64,000 nt of DNA from NCBI RefSeq assembly GCF_026240635.1, contig NZ_CP110848.1, positions 1,428,501 to 1,492,500 of the forward strand. Direction: 5' to 3'. Position 1 is the first letter of the stretch. Every line of letters begins with the position of its first letter. The translations under genes were made by a program, and so were the position numbers. Of the stretch, positions 46,740-55,725 are shown piece by piece. This DNA comes from Trichothermofontia sichuanensis B231. GTDB taxonomy: Bacteria; Cyanobacteriota; Cyanobacteriia; B231. The notes below the pieces were generated by a model that worked only from the letters and a program-made list of their open reading frames with translations, was not told where the DNA came from and made no database searches.

Positions 46740-47288
46740 ATGTTTAGGGTCGCCCGGTGGTGGCGAGATAAAGTCTTCCTGTGCTTGCTTAGTTGGGGCT
46801 GTCTGGGTTTGCTAACTGCCTGTTTCCCTGGCAACCAGAGTTTGGCACCGGTGGCCCTGAACAGTCGCACGAGGGATGAACAACCGGCCCTAAGTGGGGA
46901 TGGCCGCTATCTGGCACTGGTGTCTGATCGTAACGGGGGACGCAATATCCTGCTCTATGACCTACAACAACGCCAATTTATCAATCTCCCCCGCCTGAAT
47001 CGTCCTGACGCGATCGCCGAGCATCCCAGTCTGAGCCGCACTGCCCGTTATATTGTCTACATCGCTAGCGATCGCGGTAAACCGGAAGTTGAACTGTACG
47101 ATCGGGCGACCCAGCGGGTTGAGGTGTTGAGTACAGGGTATCGGGGGTGGGTGCGCAACCCTAGCATTAGCCCTGATGGACGTTATATTGCCTTTGAAAC
47201 CAGCCGTCGCGGCCAATGGGATATTGAAGTCTTCGATCGCGGTCCTGGCATTGAACTCGATGTGGCTGCGGGTGCTCCCCCCCAATGA
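46740..47288 (+). CDS. TolB-like beta-propeller lipoprotein (first of two tandem paralogues)
   Basis: This 182-residue protein has a lipoprotein signal peptide (hydrophobic segment, then LLTACFPGN with the lipobox Cys near residue 28) and three TolB/PD40-type repeats: QPALSGDGRYLALVSDRNGG, HPSLSRTARYIVYIASDRGK and NPSISPDGRYIAFETSRRGQ. Three blades are too few for a closed propeller, so it may oligomerise or be a partial form. ATG at 46740 is preferred to a TTG two codons earlier. It is 51 bp downstream of ycf66 and may be co-transcribed with it. The actual function is unknown; the name is by fold similarity to TolB. Confidence 0.85.
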   Translation: MFRVARWWRDKVFLCLLSWGCLGLLTACFPGNQSLAPVALNSRTRDEQPALSGDGRYLALVSDRNGGRNILLYDLQQRQFINLPRLNRPDAIAEHPSLSRTARYIVYIASDRGKPEVELYDRATQRVEVLSTGYRGWVRNPSISPDGRYIAFETSRRGQWDIEVFDRGPGIELDVAAGAPPQ

Positions 47289-47375
47289 TGGACTCACCGA
47301 GCTTAAGCGAATCTTGAGTGGGATAGACCCCTGCCTGCTAGGAAAAACAGTCTCTGTACCTCTGTTGCTGTGTTG

Positions 47376-47484
47376 TATGGCCAATCCAAATAAGAACGAT
47401 ACAGTTCTTCCCCCCCCCCTCTCCCGCTCTGGGAGAGGGGCTGGGGGTGAGGGTGCTGTTTCAGCCTAAATGGCAATGACTATA
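47376..47484. repeat. Family 1 MITE-like element, copy E (full length)
   Basis: It begins TATGGCCAATCCAAATAAGA (two changes from consensus) and ends ATGGCAATGACTATA. The core CTCTCCCGCTCTGGGAGAGG is preceded by a run of nine or more C. It sits between the two TolB-like lipoprotein genes and so separates a paralogue pair. Confidence 0.8.
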
Positions 47485-47525
47485 ACGCTGTTTATCGTAA
47501 TGGTGTTTGTCGTAACGGTGTTCAG

Positions 47526-48062
47526 TTGAAGCGCAGTCTGTCACTCCTCCTTAGCCTTGCCACCAGTCTTGCCCCCCTGCTGGGCGGTTGCACCGGCGCA
47601 GGGCGTCTGCTGAGCTTCCCCTTTGATCCGGTTGGGGGCCAAAGTCTTAATAGCCTGGGTAGTGATCTCAACCCCGCCGTCAGCGGTCGCTATTTGGCCT
47701 TTGCGTCTGATCGCCGGGGCAGTCAGGATATTTACCTCTTTGACCTCACTACGCGTCGCTTGGTGGATGTTCCTGGGCTGAATGCCCTCGATATGTTGGC
47801 CTCTGATCCCGCTGTGTCCGAAGATGGCCAAACGATTGTCTTCACGGGCAGCCGTCAGGGACGCACGGGTATCTATCTCTACGATCGCACCACCCGCCAG
47901 TTACGCCTGCTCACCAGTGGCCTAGAGGCCGAAGTCCGCAGCCCCACAATCAGTGCCGATGGTCGCACGATCGCCTTTGAAGCAGCGATCAATGGTCAGT
48001 GGGATATCCTGATTTACGATCGCAACGGACGCCCCCTGCGGGTAGGTGAATTAGGACCTTGA
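47526..48062 (+). CDS. TolB-like beta-propeller lipoprotein (second of two tandem paralogues)
   Basis: This 178-residue protein has a signal peptide with a lipobox Cys (APLLGGCTG, Cys near 22) and the same three-repeat plan as its upstream neighbour: NPAVSGRYLAFASDRRGSQD, DPAVSEDGQTIVFTGSRQGR and SPTISADGRTIAFEAAINGQ, each followed by a WDI/YLYDR-like strand. The start seems to be TTG at 47526; no ATG is placed suitably. The two genes are clearly duplicates of each other, split by a family 1 repeat. Confidence 0.85.
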   Translation: MKRSLSLLLSLATSLAPLLGGCTGAGRLLSFPFDPVGGQSLNSLGSDLNPAVSGRYLAFASDRRGSQDIYLFDLTTRRLVDVPGLNALDMLASDPAVSEDGQTIVFTGSRQGRTGIYLYDRTTRQLRLLTSGLEAEVRSPTISADGRTIAFEAAINGQWDILIYDRNGRPLRVGELGP

Positions 48063-48083
48063 GCATTGCCCAACACGGTTGGG

Positions 48084-48347
48084 TTAGCGTAAGCCGAGCC
48101 AGGTGAAAAAGTCTTGATGGGTGAAAAACTCCAGGATGAGCAGGGCGACAAAGCCAATCATGGCAAAGCGTCCATTCAGTTGCTCCGCATAGGCACTCCA
48201 GCCAAAAGCCGGGGTGGGACGAGCCGGATCCGGCGTCGAGGCTGAGACGGGCAATGGGGGGACTGAGCTTGAAGGTGAGATTTCTGGGGTGGGTGTCTCA
48301 GAACTCATAGACGTATGGGCACTCATATCGGGGGTATCTGGACTCAT
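48084..48347 (-). CDS. High-light-inducible protein (Hlip, one-helix chlorophyll-binding)
   Basis: This 87-residue protein has a Ser/Thr/Pro-rich N-terminal tail of about 45 residues and one transmembrane helix with the chlorophyll-binding signature AEQLNGRFAMIGFVALLILE. Hlips bind chlorophyll and carotenoid and protect newly made or damaged photosystems. The N-terminal tail is longer than in the shortest Hlips. A 19-bp tandem duplication spans the start codon; ATG 48347 is created at the duplication junction, and ATG 48326 is the alternative start. It is convergent with the TolB-like gene, with a gap of 21 bp. Confidence 0.9.
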   Translation of the reverse strand: MSPDTPDMSAHTSMSSETPTPEISPSSSVPPLPVSASTPDPARPTPAFGWSAYAEQLNGRFAMIGFVALLILEFFTHQDFFTWLGLR

Positions 48348-48364
48348 CGGGGGTATCTGGACTC
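48327..48364. repeat. 19-bp exact tandem duplication at the Hlip start
   Basis: The unit atcgggggtatctggactc occurs twice in a row. On the minus strand the junction of the copies makes an in-frame ATG upstream of the next Met codon of the Hlip gene. Confidence 0.85.
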
Positions 48365-48477
48365 AAAGGATAAGCCAACAGTCGCCTATTGTGCGACCCA
48401 ACAACATAAGCGTGTTGGATTTTGCAGGCTCGACGCCAATCTACAGCTCATCATTAGTTACACAGTAGTTACACAGT

Positions 48478-48548
48478 TATAGTCATTGCCATTTAGGCTG
48501 AAACAGCACCCTCACCCCCAACCCCTCTCCCAGAGCGGGAGAGAGACA
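48478..48548. repeat. Family 1 element, left half (copy F)
   Basis: It begins TATAGTCATTGCCATTTAGG and is recognisable through cccctctcccagagcgggag, after which it departs from the family. The right terminus is absent. Confidence 0.65.
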
Positions 48549-48666
48549 TCTCTTCCTAATCTGAAATAACTAAAATAACTATACAACTGATCATTCTAAG
48601 CCTGACGCTTTAAGTTATGATGGTCCATTCACGACCTTACCTCCAGACGACCTCACCCGCAGGGGA

Positions 48667-49749
48667 TTAGGAGGGAGCTGAGGATGGCTGATCGGGAACT
48701 GGCGCCCCCTCTGAATCAGCCGCTGCCTCATGGGCTAACCAGGCTTCGACGGATTCAATCAGCGATCGCACGGTTGCCGCGCCCTCAGAAGGTTCAAAAC
48801 GGAAGGGGAATTTACCCCGTACCAGCATTCGCAGGCCCAGAGGCCCCAGACTAGCCAAGCCACGCCAGTCCCGGAAGGAATTGCCCACCACCGTAACCCC
48901 AAAGCGACGTTCATCCACCCAACCGCCCTGTTTTACTAACTCAACCAACAGCTTACGGTGGCGGATCGGGCGGCTCGCCTGGGCATCATTCCGAGCTAAA
49001 ATTGCTTCCTTAATTTTGCCAATCTGATCCATCGGGGCTACCTCCATCGGACAAACCGTATTACAGAAATAGCAACGGGTACATCCCCAAACCCCCTGAC
49101 TGCCCTGGTTATACAGATCCAGACGCTCTTCCGTGCGATCATCCCGGTTATCAGCCACGAGGCGATAGGCTTTGGCTAGCGCATGGGGACCGACAAATTT
49201 CGGGTTCACCTCCCGCGCATTGCACTCGGAATAGCACGCGCCGCAGAGGATACAATTACCCACCTGATCTAACTTGGCCCGTTCCGCCGGTGATTGCAAA
49301 AATTCACGCTCAGCTTGAGCGTTGACCGCCGTCTCCTTACCAGTTGCTGTGGCCAAAGCTAACTGTCGGGCTGAAGAACTGACGTAGGGATCGACCACGG
49401 CCAAAGTGTCCCAAAAACTCTGCATATCGACGACTAAGTCTTTAATCACAGGGAGATTGCCCAGAGGGGCGATCGTAATTTCTGGGGGATCCGGAGAACT
49501 GAAACGGGCCAGTTCACTACCGACATTTTCCTTACAGGCTAGCGCCGAGCGGCCATTAATGCGCATGGCACAACTACCACAAATGGTATTCCGACAATTT
49601 TTCCGAAATGCCAGGGTGCCATCCTGCTCCCACTTAATCCGGTTTAAACACTCCAGAATTGTCGTGCCCGATTCCACTTCTAATGTATAGGTCTGAAAGC
49701 TAGGGGCGTTCTGGGGAGACTGGCGCTGGATTTTAAAGGAGACTTGCAT
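48667..49749 (-). CDS. sdhB: Succinate dehydrogenase/fumarate reductase iron-sulfur subunit
   Basis: This is a 360-residue iron-sulfur subunit. The N-terminal plant-type [2Fe-2S] site is CRNTICGSCAMRINGRSALA with a further Cys, and the C-terminal part has the two ferredoxin-like clusters CILCGACYSEC and CTRCYFCNTVCPME. It moves electrons from the flavoprotein SdhA to quinone. In cyanobacterial thylakoids SdhB-like proteins feed the plastoquinone pool. About 100 C-terminal residues beyond the last cluster are longer than in proteobacterial SdhB. No sdhA is adjacent. Start ATG at 49749. Confidence 0.95.
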   Translation of the reverse strand: MQVSFKIQRQSPQNAPSFQTYTLEVESGTTILECLNRIKWEQDGTLAFRKNCRNTICGSCAMRINGRSALACKENVGSELARFSSPDPPEITIAPLGNLPVIKDLVVDMQSFWDTLAVVDPYVSSSARQLALATATGKETAVNAQAEREFLQSPAERAKLDQVGNCILCGACYSECNAREVNPKFVGPHALAKAYRLVADNRDDRTEERLDLYNQGSQGVWGCTRCYFCNTVCPMEVAPMDQIGKIKEAILARNDAQASRPIRHRKLLVELVKQGGWVDERRFGVTVVGNSFRDWRGLASLGPLGLRMLVRGKFPFRFEPSEGAATVRSLIESVEAWLAHEAAADSEGAPVPDQPSSAPS

Positions 49750-50388
49750 GGCAATGAACGTAATAAAAGCAATGGGATAGGAAAAGCGATGGAAACAAGC
49801 GCAAGGGCAACGATCAGCGAGGCAAAACAGCCGGTATCTCTAGGGGATAATCCCACTGATCGCAATCGCCCCTAGCAAGGATCGACACACCCCCTCATGG
49901 GCGCGTTTCCCGTTCAGGTTTATTGTAACGCACTGCCCCTGCCTCGCCCGTTCACAGGGACAGTTGCTTGCAAATTTGGGACAAGTGATCAATGACCGGT
50001 AAATTAGGGCTTAAACAGTCCGCTTCTGACCGATTAGCTGGTACCTAAAATACCGGAATCGCCCTGCCACTTTCCGCCAGTGAGGGGCTTTATTCGGTGT
50101 AAAGGCTACCTGCCTAGGGCGCTATCCTCGACCCTCCTCGCCCCTGTCAGCCCGATCGTGGAAAGGATATAATCCCACTGAACGATCGTCAGTACGATTA
50201 CCGATAACGATCGTGGCGGTTATCGTAACAGGGAATGCCTCATCGACCAACCGGAAAATCTTCAGTCCATCCTCAAAAACTTGTCAAAAATACTTGCCAA
50301 TTTCGTGGGTTTTAAGGCTAATATTCTTATATAGAGTTGCCAATTCGGCACAAAAGATTGTCTTAGCAGGAGGAAAGTTTGTAAAATT
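49750..50388. promoter_or_regulatory. Divergent control region, sdhB/cyabrB
   Basis: Upstream of cyabrB I see a possible promoter, TTGCCA (50294-50299) and TAATAT (50319-50324), with 19-bp spacing (slightly long), and an inverted repeat CGATAAC...GTTATCG (50202-50225, loop 10). AGGAGGA (50368-50374) precedes the ATG by 14 bases. No gene is seen in the rest. Confidence 0.4.
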
Positions 50389-50793
50389 ATGCCTGACACT
50401 GCGACAGCCCCACTTACTGGCAAGGCGCTTCTTCAAAAAGTAAAAGAACTCTCAGACCTCTCGGTTCGGGAAAAGGCAAAGCGCTGTGGCTACTACACGG
50501 TCTCCAAGAGTAACCAGACCCGTGTCAATGTGGCTGACTTTTATAGTGCCCTCCTGGAAGCACGGGGGATTGAACTTGATCCGGAAGGTTCCAAGGATGG
50601 CCGGGGGCGCGAACCGACCTATCGCGTCAGCGTTCACAAGAATGGTCAAATCGTGATCGGAGCCACCTATACCCAATCAATGGGCTTGCAACCAGGGGAT
50701 GAATTTGAAATCAAACTCGGCTACAAGCATATCCATCTGATTCAGGTGGGTAATCCTGGTAAGGGCGAGAATAGTGCCGATGACGATGAGTAA
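50389..50793 (+). CDS. CyAbrB family transcriptional regulator (C-terminal AbrB-type domain)
   Basis: This is a 134-residue protein of the cyanobacteria-specific AbrB family: an N-terminal part with GKALLQKVKELSDLSVREKA and CGYYTV, then FYSALLEARGIELDP, then the AbrB-like swapped-hairpin domain RVSVHKNGQIVIGATYTQSM with LQPGDEFEIKLGYKHIHLIQ. CyAbrB proteins (CalA/CalB, Sll0359/Sll0822 in model species) bind upstream of nitrogen, carbon-uptake and hydrogenase genes. The sequence alone does not tell whether this is the A or the B clade. Start ATG at 50389, with a strong AGGAGGA site. Confidence 0.95.
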   Translation: MPDTATAPLTGKALLQKVKELSDLSVREKAKRCGYYTVSKSNQTRVNVADFYSALLEARGIELDPEGSKDGRGREPTYRVSVHKNGQIVIGATYTQSMGLQPGDEFEIKLGYKHIHLIQVGNPGKGENSADDDE

Positions 50794-51156
50794 TCTTGAT
50801 GGGTTGCACCCGTAGGATGTCCCCAGTTCTACCGTTTCCGTTCCTCAGCTTCAATGCAAACTTTGGATACAGAGCTGGGGAAGGAGCTTTGCCATTCCGG
50901 ATTACGATGTGAAAACTTTGGGGAGGTCATGTTACCTTTGCAGTCTCACCCTAAATCCCTCTCCTCTGGGGGAGGGAGCGGTTATTTTCGATCTTTTTAG
51001 CCCTCATCTCCAATTTTTTCGTCTGGATGGGGGAACGTTATCTTTTGTCCCCGTGACTTAGGGCGGGATGAGGTGGGGGAACGAGACAGGATCGTAGGGT
51101 GTGCAATCGACATCCAGCGATATCTGGAATTGGATTGTGATGCCGTGGGTTGACGG
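50794..51156. other. Intergenic, no supported gene
   Basis: It includes a short ccctaaatccctctcctctg stretch reminiscent of the repeat cores but without recognisable ends. Confidence 0.3.
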
Positions 51157-52068
51157 GTGTCTAACACCTGCCCTAGGGGTGATTGTGTGGTGTCTCCTGT
51201 AGGGGGTGTGAACATTAATCTGTTCTATAATCTGTTCCATAATATTTGGCAAACAGGAACGGGCGGGCAGCGGATTGGCCTTTTTGGGGTTGTCTGGATT
51301 TTGCTGTGGTTTCCGATCGCCCTATCGACTGCCTATTTTGTTCGTTGGCGACCGTTCCGACCCTTACAAATTTCGCAGAAACTCGCCCTACTCGCTTCGT
51401 TATATTGGCTGGGGCCGGGTTTAATTTGGTTGATTGCTAACAGCCAGGGCGGTTCGTTGGCTGATTACGGTTTGGTTTGGGGTGGGGCATTGTTGCGGGC
51501 GATCGCGATCGGGTTAGCGATTGCCCTCGGTGGTATTGGGCTGCTCTATCTCAGCCAGTGGCAATGGCTGATCTGGCCGCCATCCCCCCCAACCCTTACC
51601 CGGACTCTGGGGGAAAAACTCCTCAATTGGCTACTGCTGCCGGCCTTGATGGGTCTTTGGATTGGGGGCACCGAGGAACTGATCTTTCGGGGGTTTATTC
51701 TCACCGAGTGGTCCCAAGATTTCGGTCGGGTCACAGCCGCGATCGTTACCAGTCTGTTGTTTGCACTGAGTCATCTGCTCTGGACGCCCCGTGCTACCCT
51801 GCCCCAATTACCAGGGTTATGGCTGATGGGGATGGTCTTGGCTGTGGCCTGCTGGCTCACCGACGGCAGTATTGGGCTGGCCTGGGGGCTTCATGCCGGT
51901 TGGGTTTGGGGGCTGACCAGCCTGGATACGGCTCAGATTATTCACTATCGGGAGACCGCCCCCGCCTGGTTGATCGGTTATGATCGCCAACCCCTCGCGG
52001 GAGCGATCGGTCTCTTGCTCCTTTTCGCCACGCTGGGGGTGCTGGGGGTGAGTCAGGCGTATTTGTGA
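51157..52068 (+). CDS. CPBP family intramembrane glutamic protease
   Basis: This is a membrane protein of up to 303 residues with about eight hydrophobic segments. The CPBP motif 1, EELIFRGFILTEW, holds the catalytic Glu pair and Arg, motif 2 is LLFALSHLLW with the conserved His, and a third motif lies near GLHAGWVWG. Members are CAAX-type proteases or related; the substrate in cyanobacteria is usually unknown. GTG at 51157 gives the longest form; other GTG codons at about 51187 and 51208 are possible, since the first ~20 residues do not look conserved. Confidence 0.88.
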   Translation: MSNTCPRGDCVVSPVGGVNINLFYNLFHNIWQTGTGGQRIGLFGVVWILLWFPIALSTAYFVRWRPFRPLQISQKLALLASLYWLGPGLIWLIANSQGGSLADYGLVWGGALLRAIAIGLAIALGGIGLLYLSQWQWLIWPPSPPTLTRTLGEKLLNWLLLPALMGLWIGGTEELIFRGFILTEWSQDFGRVTAAIVTSLLFALSHLLWTPRATLPQLPGLWLMGMVLAVACWLTDGSIGLAWGLHAGWVWGLTSLDTAQIIHYRETAPAWLIGYDRQPLAGAIGLLLLFATLGVLGVSQAYL

Positions 52069-52173
52069 CCGGGTGAAGGGTATCGGTAGGGGTGGGTTGA
52101 ACCAGATTTGTCTTGGCAGTTGGAGGATGAGTCATAACCCGCCCTCCCAGAATAATTGGTATTACCCTTGGTA

Positions 52174-53445
52174 TTACCCCTGTCGCGTAACGGTCACAAT
52201 GGTGAGAGGGTTCAAAGGTTGCCAGCGGGTAAGACTGGCCACGGGCACTGATCGCGCTAAATTCACCTGAAGCCAGTGGGCAGTCCAGGTGGGCTGTGTG
52301 TCAGCCAATTGGCTAAGCCAGTCCTGGACGATCGCGCTATGTTCCAGCGTGGCCAGGGCAATAACGAGGGTGCCCTGGGGATGGAGGACCTGCTGGCAGG
52401 TGGCGAGAATCGCCGCTAATTGGCCCCCACTACCCCCAATAAAAATGCGATCCGGTTGGGGTAAATTCGCAAGCACGGCTGGGGCACTGCCGGCGATGGG
52501 ATAGACATTACTGACCTGAAAGCGATCGCAATTTTGGGCGATTAAGGCTTGGCCAGCCGCCGTTTGCTCGATCGCATACACCTGGGATGTGGGGCACAGG
52601 CGGGCAACTTCGATCGCCACGGAGCCAGTCCCCGCGCCGATATCCCAGACCACTTGCTGCGGTTGCAGGGCCAATTCCCCTAGGATGAGTAATCGCATTT
52701 CCCGCTTAGTCATCAGGCCGGGGCGATCGGCAAATCCCAAAAAGCTAGCATCCGGCAGCCCAACGATCGGCAAATTGGGATTGACTGGCTGGGCGATCAG
52801 GGTATCCCGCACTAAAACAACGATATTTAAAGGTGCAAAGTGCTGGGCTGGCACGGCATCCAGGGGCCACTGCTGCACTCGCTCTGTTTCCCCCCCCAGA
52901 TCTTCGCAAACCCAGAATTGGTAGGTTATCGGTAACGATAGGCTTGTGAGCAGGCGCGCGATCGCGGCGGGGGAATTATCCGGATCAGTCAAGAGGGCGA
53001 TCGGACTAGCACCCTGTTGCAGCAAGGGAATCAAAGGATCAAGGGGACGGCCATGCCCACTGAGGATCTGGGCCGTTTGCCAGGGCAACTTCAGCCGACT
53101 AAAGGCCAATTGCACCGAACTCAGGTGCGGATGAAAGGTTAACTCACTGGCCGGCAAAGCTTGTAAAAGGAGTCGCCCAACCCCAAAAAAGAGCGGATCA
53201 CCGGAAGCCAGAAAAACCAGATAGGTGCCGGGTTGCTGGCGAAGTTGGGTTAAGGCCGTTTGCAGGTAGGCGATCGCGGTGGAGAAATCCTCAACAGCCA
53301 CGTGCTCGCCCGGATGGTTCGGAAAATAGGCCAGGTGACGGGGACTCCCCACCAACCTCGTGGCCCGTTCAACCAGTTGGCGCGTCGGTTCGTTTAAACC
53401 GGCAGCCCCGTCTAGCCCAATCCCGACTACGTGAATCGCCGTCAT
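52174..53445 (-). CDS. cobL: Precorrin-6Y C5,15-methyltransferase (decarboxylating), CbiE-CbiT fusion
   Basis: This 423-residue bifunctional enzyme of cobalamin synthesis adds methyl groups to C5 and C15 and removes the acetate carboxyl. The N-terminal CbiE part begins MTAIHVVGIGLDGAAGL and has FLASGDPLFFGVGR. The C-terminal CbiT part has the SAM-binding motif WDIGAGTGSVAIEVARL and later RIFIGGSGGQLAAIL. A short hinge joins the halves at about residues 195-230. ATG at 53445 is preferred because the enzyme fold starts there; upstream in-frame codons run into a terminator hairpin. It has no adjacent cob genes; the BtuR-like gene is at 39.9 kb. Confidence 0.95.
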   Translation of the reverse strand: MTAIHVVGIGLDGAAGLNEPTRQLVERATRLVGSPRHLAYFPNHPGEHVAVEDFSTAIAYLQTALTQLRQQPGTYLVFLASGDPLFFGVGRLLLQALPASELTFHPHLSSVQLAFSRLKLPWQTAQILSGHGRPLDPLIPLLQQGASPIALLTDPDNSPAAIARLLTSLSLPITYQFWVCEDLGGETERVQQWPLDAVPAQHFAPLNIVVLVRDTLIAQPVNPNLPIVGLPDASFLGFADRPGLMTKREMRLLILGELALQPQQVVWDIGAGTGSVAIEVARLCPTSQVYAIEQTAAGQALIAQNCDRFQVSNVYPIAGSAPAVLANLPQPDRIFIGGSGGQLAAILATCQQVLHPQGTLVIALATLEHSAIVQDWLSQLADTQPTWTAHWLQVNLARSVPVASLTRWQPLNPLTIVTVTRQG

Positions 53446-53505
53446 GCCCTTGCGCATCATTGCCCTTGAAAAGTAGCGATTATAAAGACTCCTGAACATC
53501 TCCAT

Positions 53506-53531
53506 GAAAAAATCCCCCAAATTGGGGGATT
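53506..53531 (-). terminator. Rho-independent terminator (minus strand)
   Basis: Read on the minus strand, arms AATCCCCCAA and TTGGGGGATT, separated by one base, are followed by a run of T. It would stop transcription coming from the RTX gene before cobL, whose start lies about 60 bp further on. Confidence 0.75.
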
Positions 53532-53607
53532 GGGAAAAGCATGGGTAAACAAAAACTAGCCTTTAACAGCCGCAGGGCTAAGCCAGTAAGAGAGACACCA
53601 GCTTAGA

Positions 53608-53744
53608 ACCCCATTGACTGACAAAACGAGGCGTGAGGATAGAGGAATGAGAAGCGAGGGAAACTGAACGACGATCTCCGTTCTCTTTCCTCTCTTTCCT
53701 CTCTTCTCTCTTCTCACGAAAAGGCAAAAGATGGGTCAGTCAAC
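53608..53744. repeat. Family 3 element, copy with recognisable ends
   Basis: The left end ATTGACTGACAAAA and the right end GGGTCAGTCAAC are inverted repeats over about ten bases. The interior has the gcgtgaggatagaggaatga and 'ctccgttctctttcctctct' blocks. It lies between cobL and the RTX gene. Confidence 0.65.
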
Positions 53745-53749
53745 CCGGC

Positions 53750-55402
53750 TTAGAACACGATAATGTCTGTATTCGCCAGGGCTGGCGAACCTGCCAGCGT
53801 GGCAATCTGAACAGCGGCGGTGGCCCCATTCCCATCCGCATCAAAGAACAGATTGCCGCCATTGTAGATGAACCGATGATCTGCTGTTGTCGCGGCAGCT
53901 CCGGTTGTAAAGGCATTGACTGGTAAGACGCCTGCCACTAGCCCACCGCCCAACACAGCCGCTACGGCAATTACATCGGTGCCCGAAACAAAGCCATTGA
54001 TGGTGTCTACGCCTTCTGTCGTGGCATTAAACACGTAGCGATCGCTGCCAACACCACCCGTCAGAGTATCGTTACCAGGACCGCCCACGAGGGTATCATT
54101 GCCCTCGCCACCATCCAGGCTGTCATTGCCATCACCTCCGGTGATCGAGTCATTGCTGGCCCCACCGATCAAGGTATCATTCCCAGCATTCCCATTGATT
54201 GTGTCATTGCCAGCGCCGCCAGCAATTTGGTCGTTAAGGGCGGTGCCATTGAGCGTCGCCCCTGTGTCCACGGTGGCGTCATTTTCCGTGATGGTAATCG
54301 TGGCCGATGCACCTGGCCCTGCCGTGACGTTGTAGCCGGTACCTGCGAGTAGACTGACGAGCACCGATCGCCCCGTTTGTAACGGTTCCAGATTATCCGG
54401 CACGCTGACCGTAAACGTGGCCGTCGTTGCCCCGGCTGGGATGGTGACACTGTCAGTAGCGGGCGTAAAGGTGGCAGTGGCTCCCCCAGTAAACGATCGC
54501 GCATAGTTAATGGTTAGCCCCCCCGTCGGGGCTGGGGTACTCAGGATCACCGTGAATGTGGTGGGGTTGCCAGTGGACCCATTGACTGCACCGTCAGCAA
54601 CCGGCCCCTCCTGAATCGTAGCCGTTAGGGGCGTGAGACTGGCGACTGGACCCGTGATCGGTGGAGTGGGGGGGAGGGGGGCGATCGCAGTTGTAAAGTC
54701 GGCTTCGCTAATGCTAGCCGGTGCAACGCCCCGAATAATGGCGAGAAATTCCGGAGTAGCCCCTGCCAGGGTGTCCTGAATAATCGTACTGCCTGCCAAA
54801 ACGCCCGTCCCCTCAGTGATAACGAGATTGGCAAACGTCAGGCCACCCGTCAGACCGATAAGATCAACCCCGTCCTGGAAGTCTTCGATAATATCGGCGT
54901 CAGTGAGTAGGGGACCCCCAGTGGTCCGGGTGGTTTCTCCGGTGACCCGACCGAGCACAAATAGGTCACGTCCGGCCCCGCCAAACAGGCGATCGGTCCC
55001 TAGATCCCCAAACAGGACATCATTGTCATCGTCTCCGCTCAGGATGTCGTTCCCCTTGCCGCCGTAGAGGTTATCATCCCCTTTGCCGCCATAGATGCTG
55101 TCGTCGCCCAGATCGCCGCGCAGCAAGTCGCGATCGAGATCGCCGCGAATAAAGTCATTTTCTTTGCCCCCGTAGAGGGTGTCATCGCCTTTGCCGCCAT
55201 AGAGGCGATCGTCATTACGGGCACCATAAAGAATATCGTTGCCCTGGCCCCCGTAGAGGTGATCATTATCGCCCTCACCAAATAGGGTGTCATTACCAGT
55301 TAACCCAAACAGGGTGTCGCTGCCGGCCAAACCGCGAATGAGGTCGGCCTCGGCTGTGCCAACCAGGCGATCGGGGAGAAGTGTACCAATAATAACTGCC
55401 AT
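53750..55402 (-). CDS. RTX calcium-binding repeat protein with Calx-beta domain
   Basis: This is a 550-residue acidic, Gly/Asp-rich protein. Residues ~8-150 form nonapeptide RTX repeats (GGxGxDxLx type, for example GGKGDDTLYGGKENDFI), residues ~245-380 look like a Calx-beta domain (TATFTVSVPDNLEPLQTGRS, ITITENDATVD), and a second RTX block lies at ~385-450 (GGAGNDTINGNAGNDTLIGG). The C-terminal 100 residues end in aliphatic ANTDIIVF, a layout typical of type I secretion substrates. There is no N-terminal signal peptide. It is probably exported and bound to Ca2+ outside the cell; adhesion or surface-layer roles are guesses. No export genes are nearby. Start ATG 55402 with TTAGGAA. Confidence 0.9.
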   Translation of the reverse strand: MAVIIGTLLPDRLVGTAEADLIRGLAGSDTLFGLTGNDTLFGEGDNDHLYGGQGNDILYGARNDDRLYGGKGDDTLYGGKENDFIRGDLDRDLLRGDLGDDSIYGGKGDDNLYGGKGNDILSGDDDNDVLFGDLGTDRLFGGAGRDLFVLGRVTGETTRTTGGPLLTDADIIEDFQDGVDLIGLTGGLTFANLVITEGTGVLAGSTIIQDTLAGATPEFLAIIRGVAPASISEADFTTAIAPLPPTPPITGPVASLTPLTATIQEGPVADGAVNGSTGNPTTFTVILSTPAPTGGLTINYARSFTGGATATFTPATDSVTIPAGATTATFTVSVPDNLEPLQTGRSVLVSLLAGTGYNVTAGPGASATITITENDATVDTGATLNGTALNDQIAGGAGNDTINGNAGNDTLIGGASNDSITGGDGNDSLDGGEGNDTLVGGPGNDTLTGGVGSDRYVFNATTEGVDTINGFVSGTDVIAVAAVLGGGLVAGVLPVNAFTTGAAATTADHRFIYNGGNLFFDADGNGATAAVQIATLAGSPALANTDIIVF

Positions 55403-55725
55403 TTCCTAACCTCTTAGTCACTTGCGGGTTCTGTTGTCCAGATGCAGTCGGAGTGGACCCAAACTGCTGTGGTTCTGGCAGGCATTGTACACAATAGCTA
55501 GAGTTTGACAACTTCAAGTAGCGCTATATCTAGCGTCTAATACAAAGCCTGGGCGTTGGCAGGGGCCTAGGGCGTAACCTGCCAACGCGACCGGATCCAA
55601 CTCTCTAGAAAAGGCCGGGTAAATGTTAGGGTGTTGAGAGAGTGAGGGAACCCGTTAACGGCTTCATGTTTTCAACACCGTTGGGGGAGACTTCTTAAAC
55701 CATTGAGTAGTTCCAGCCAGAATCT
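55403..55725. other. Intergenic, divergent
   Basis: It lies between the RTX gene and the oxidoreductase gene. No gene or clear promoter can be assigned. Confidence 0.3.

Noticed and set aside
53511-53531. Extending cobL upstream through the 53.5-kb hairpin
   Set aside because: The hairpin plus T-run is a terminator for the upstream gene, and the enzyme fold begins at the ATG at 53445.
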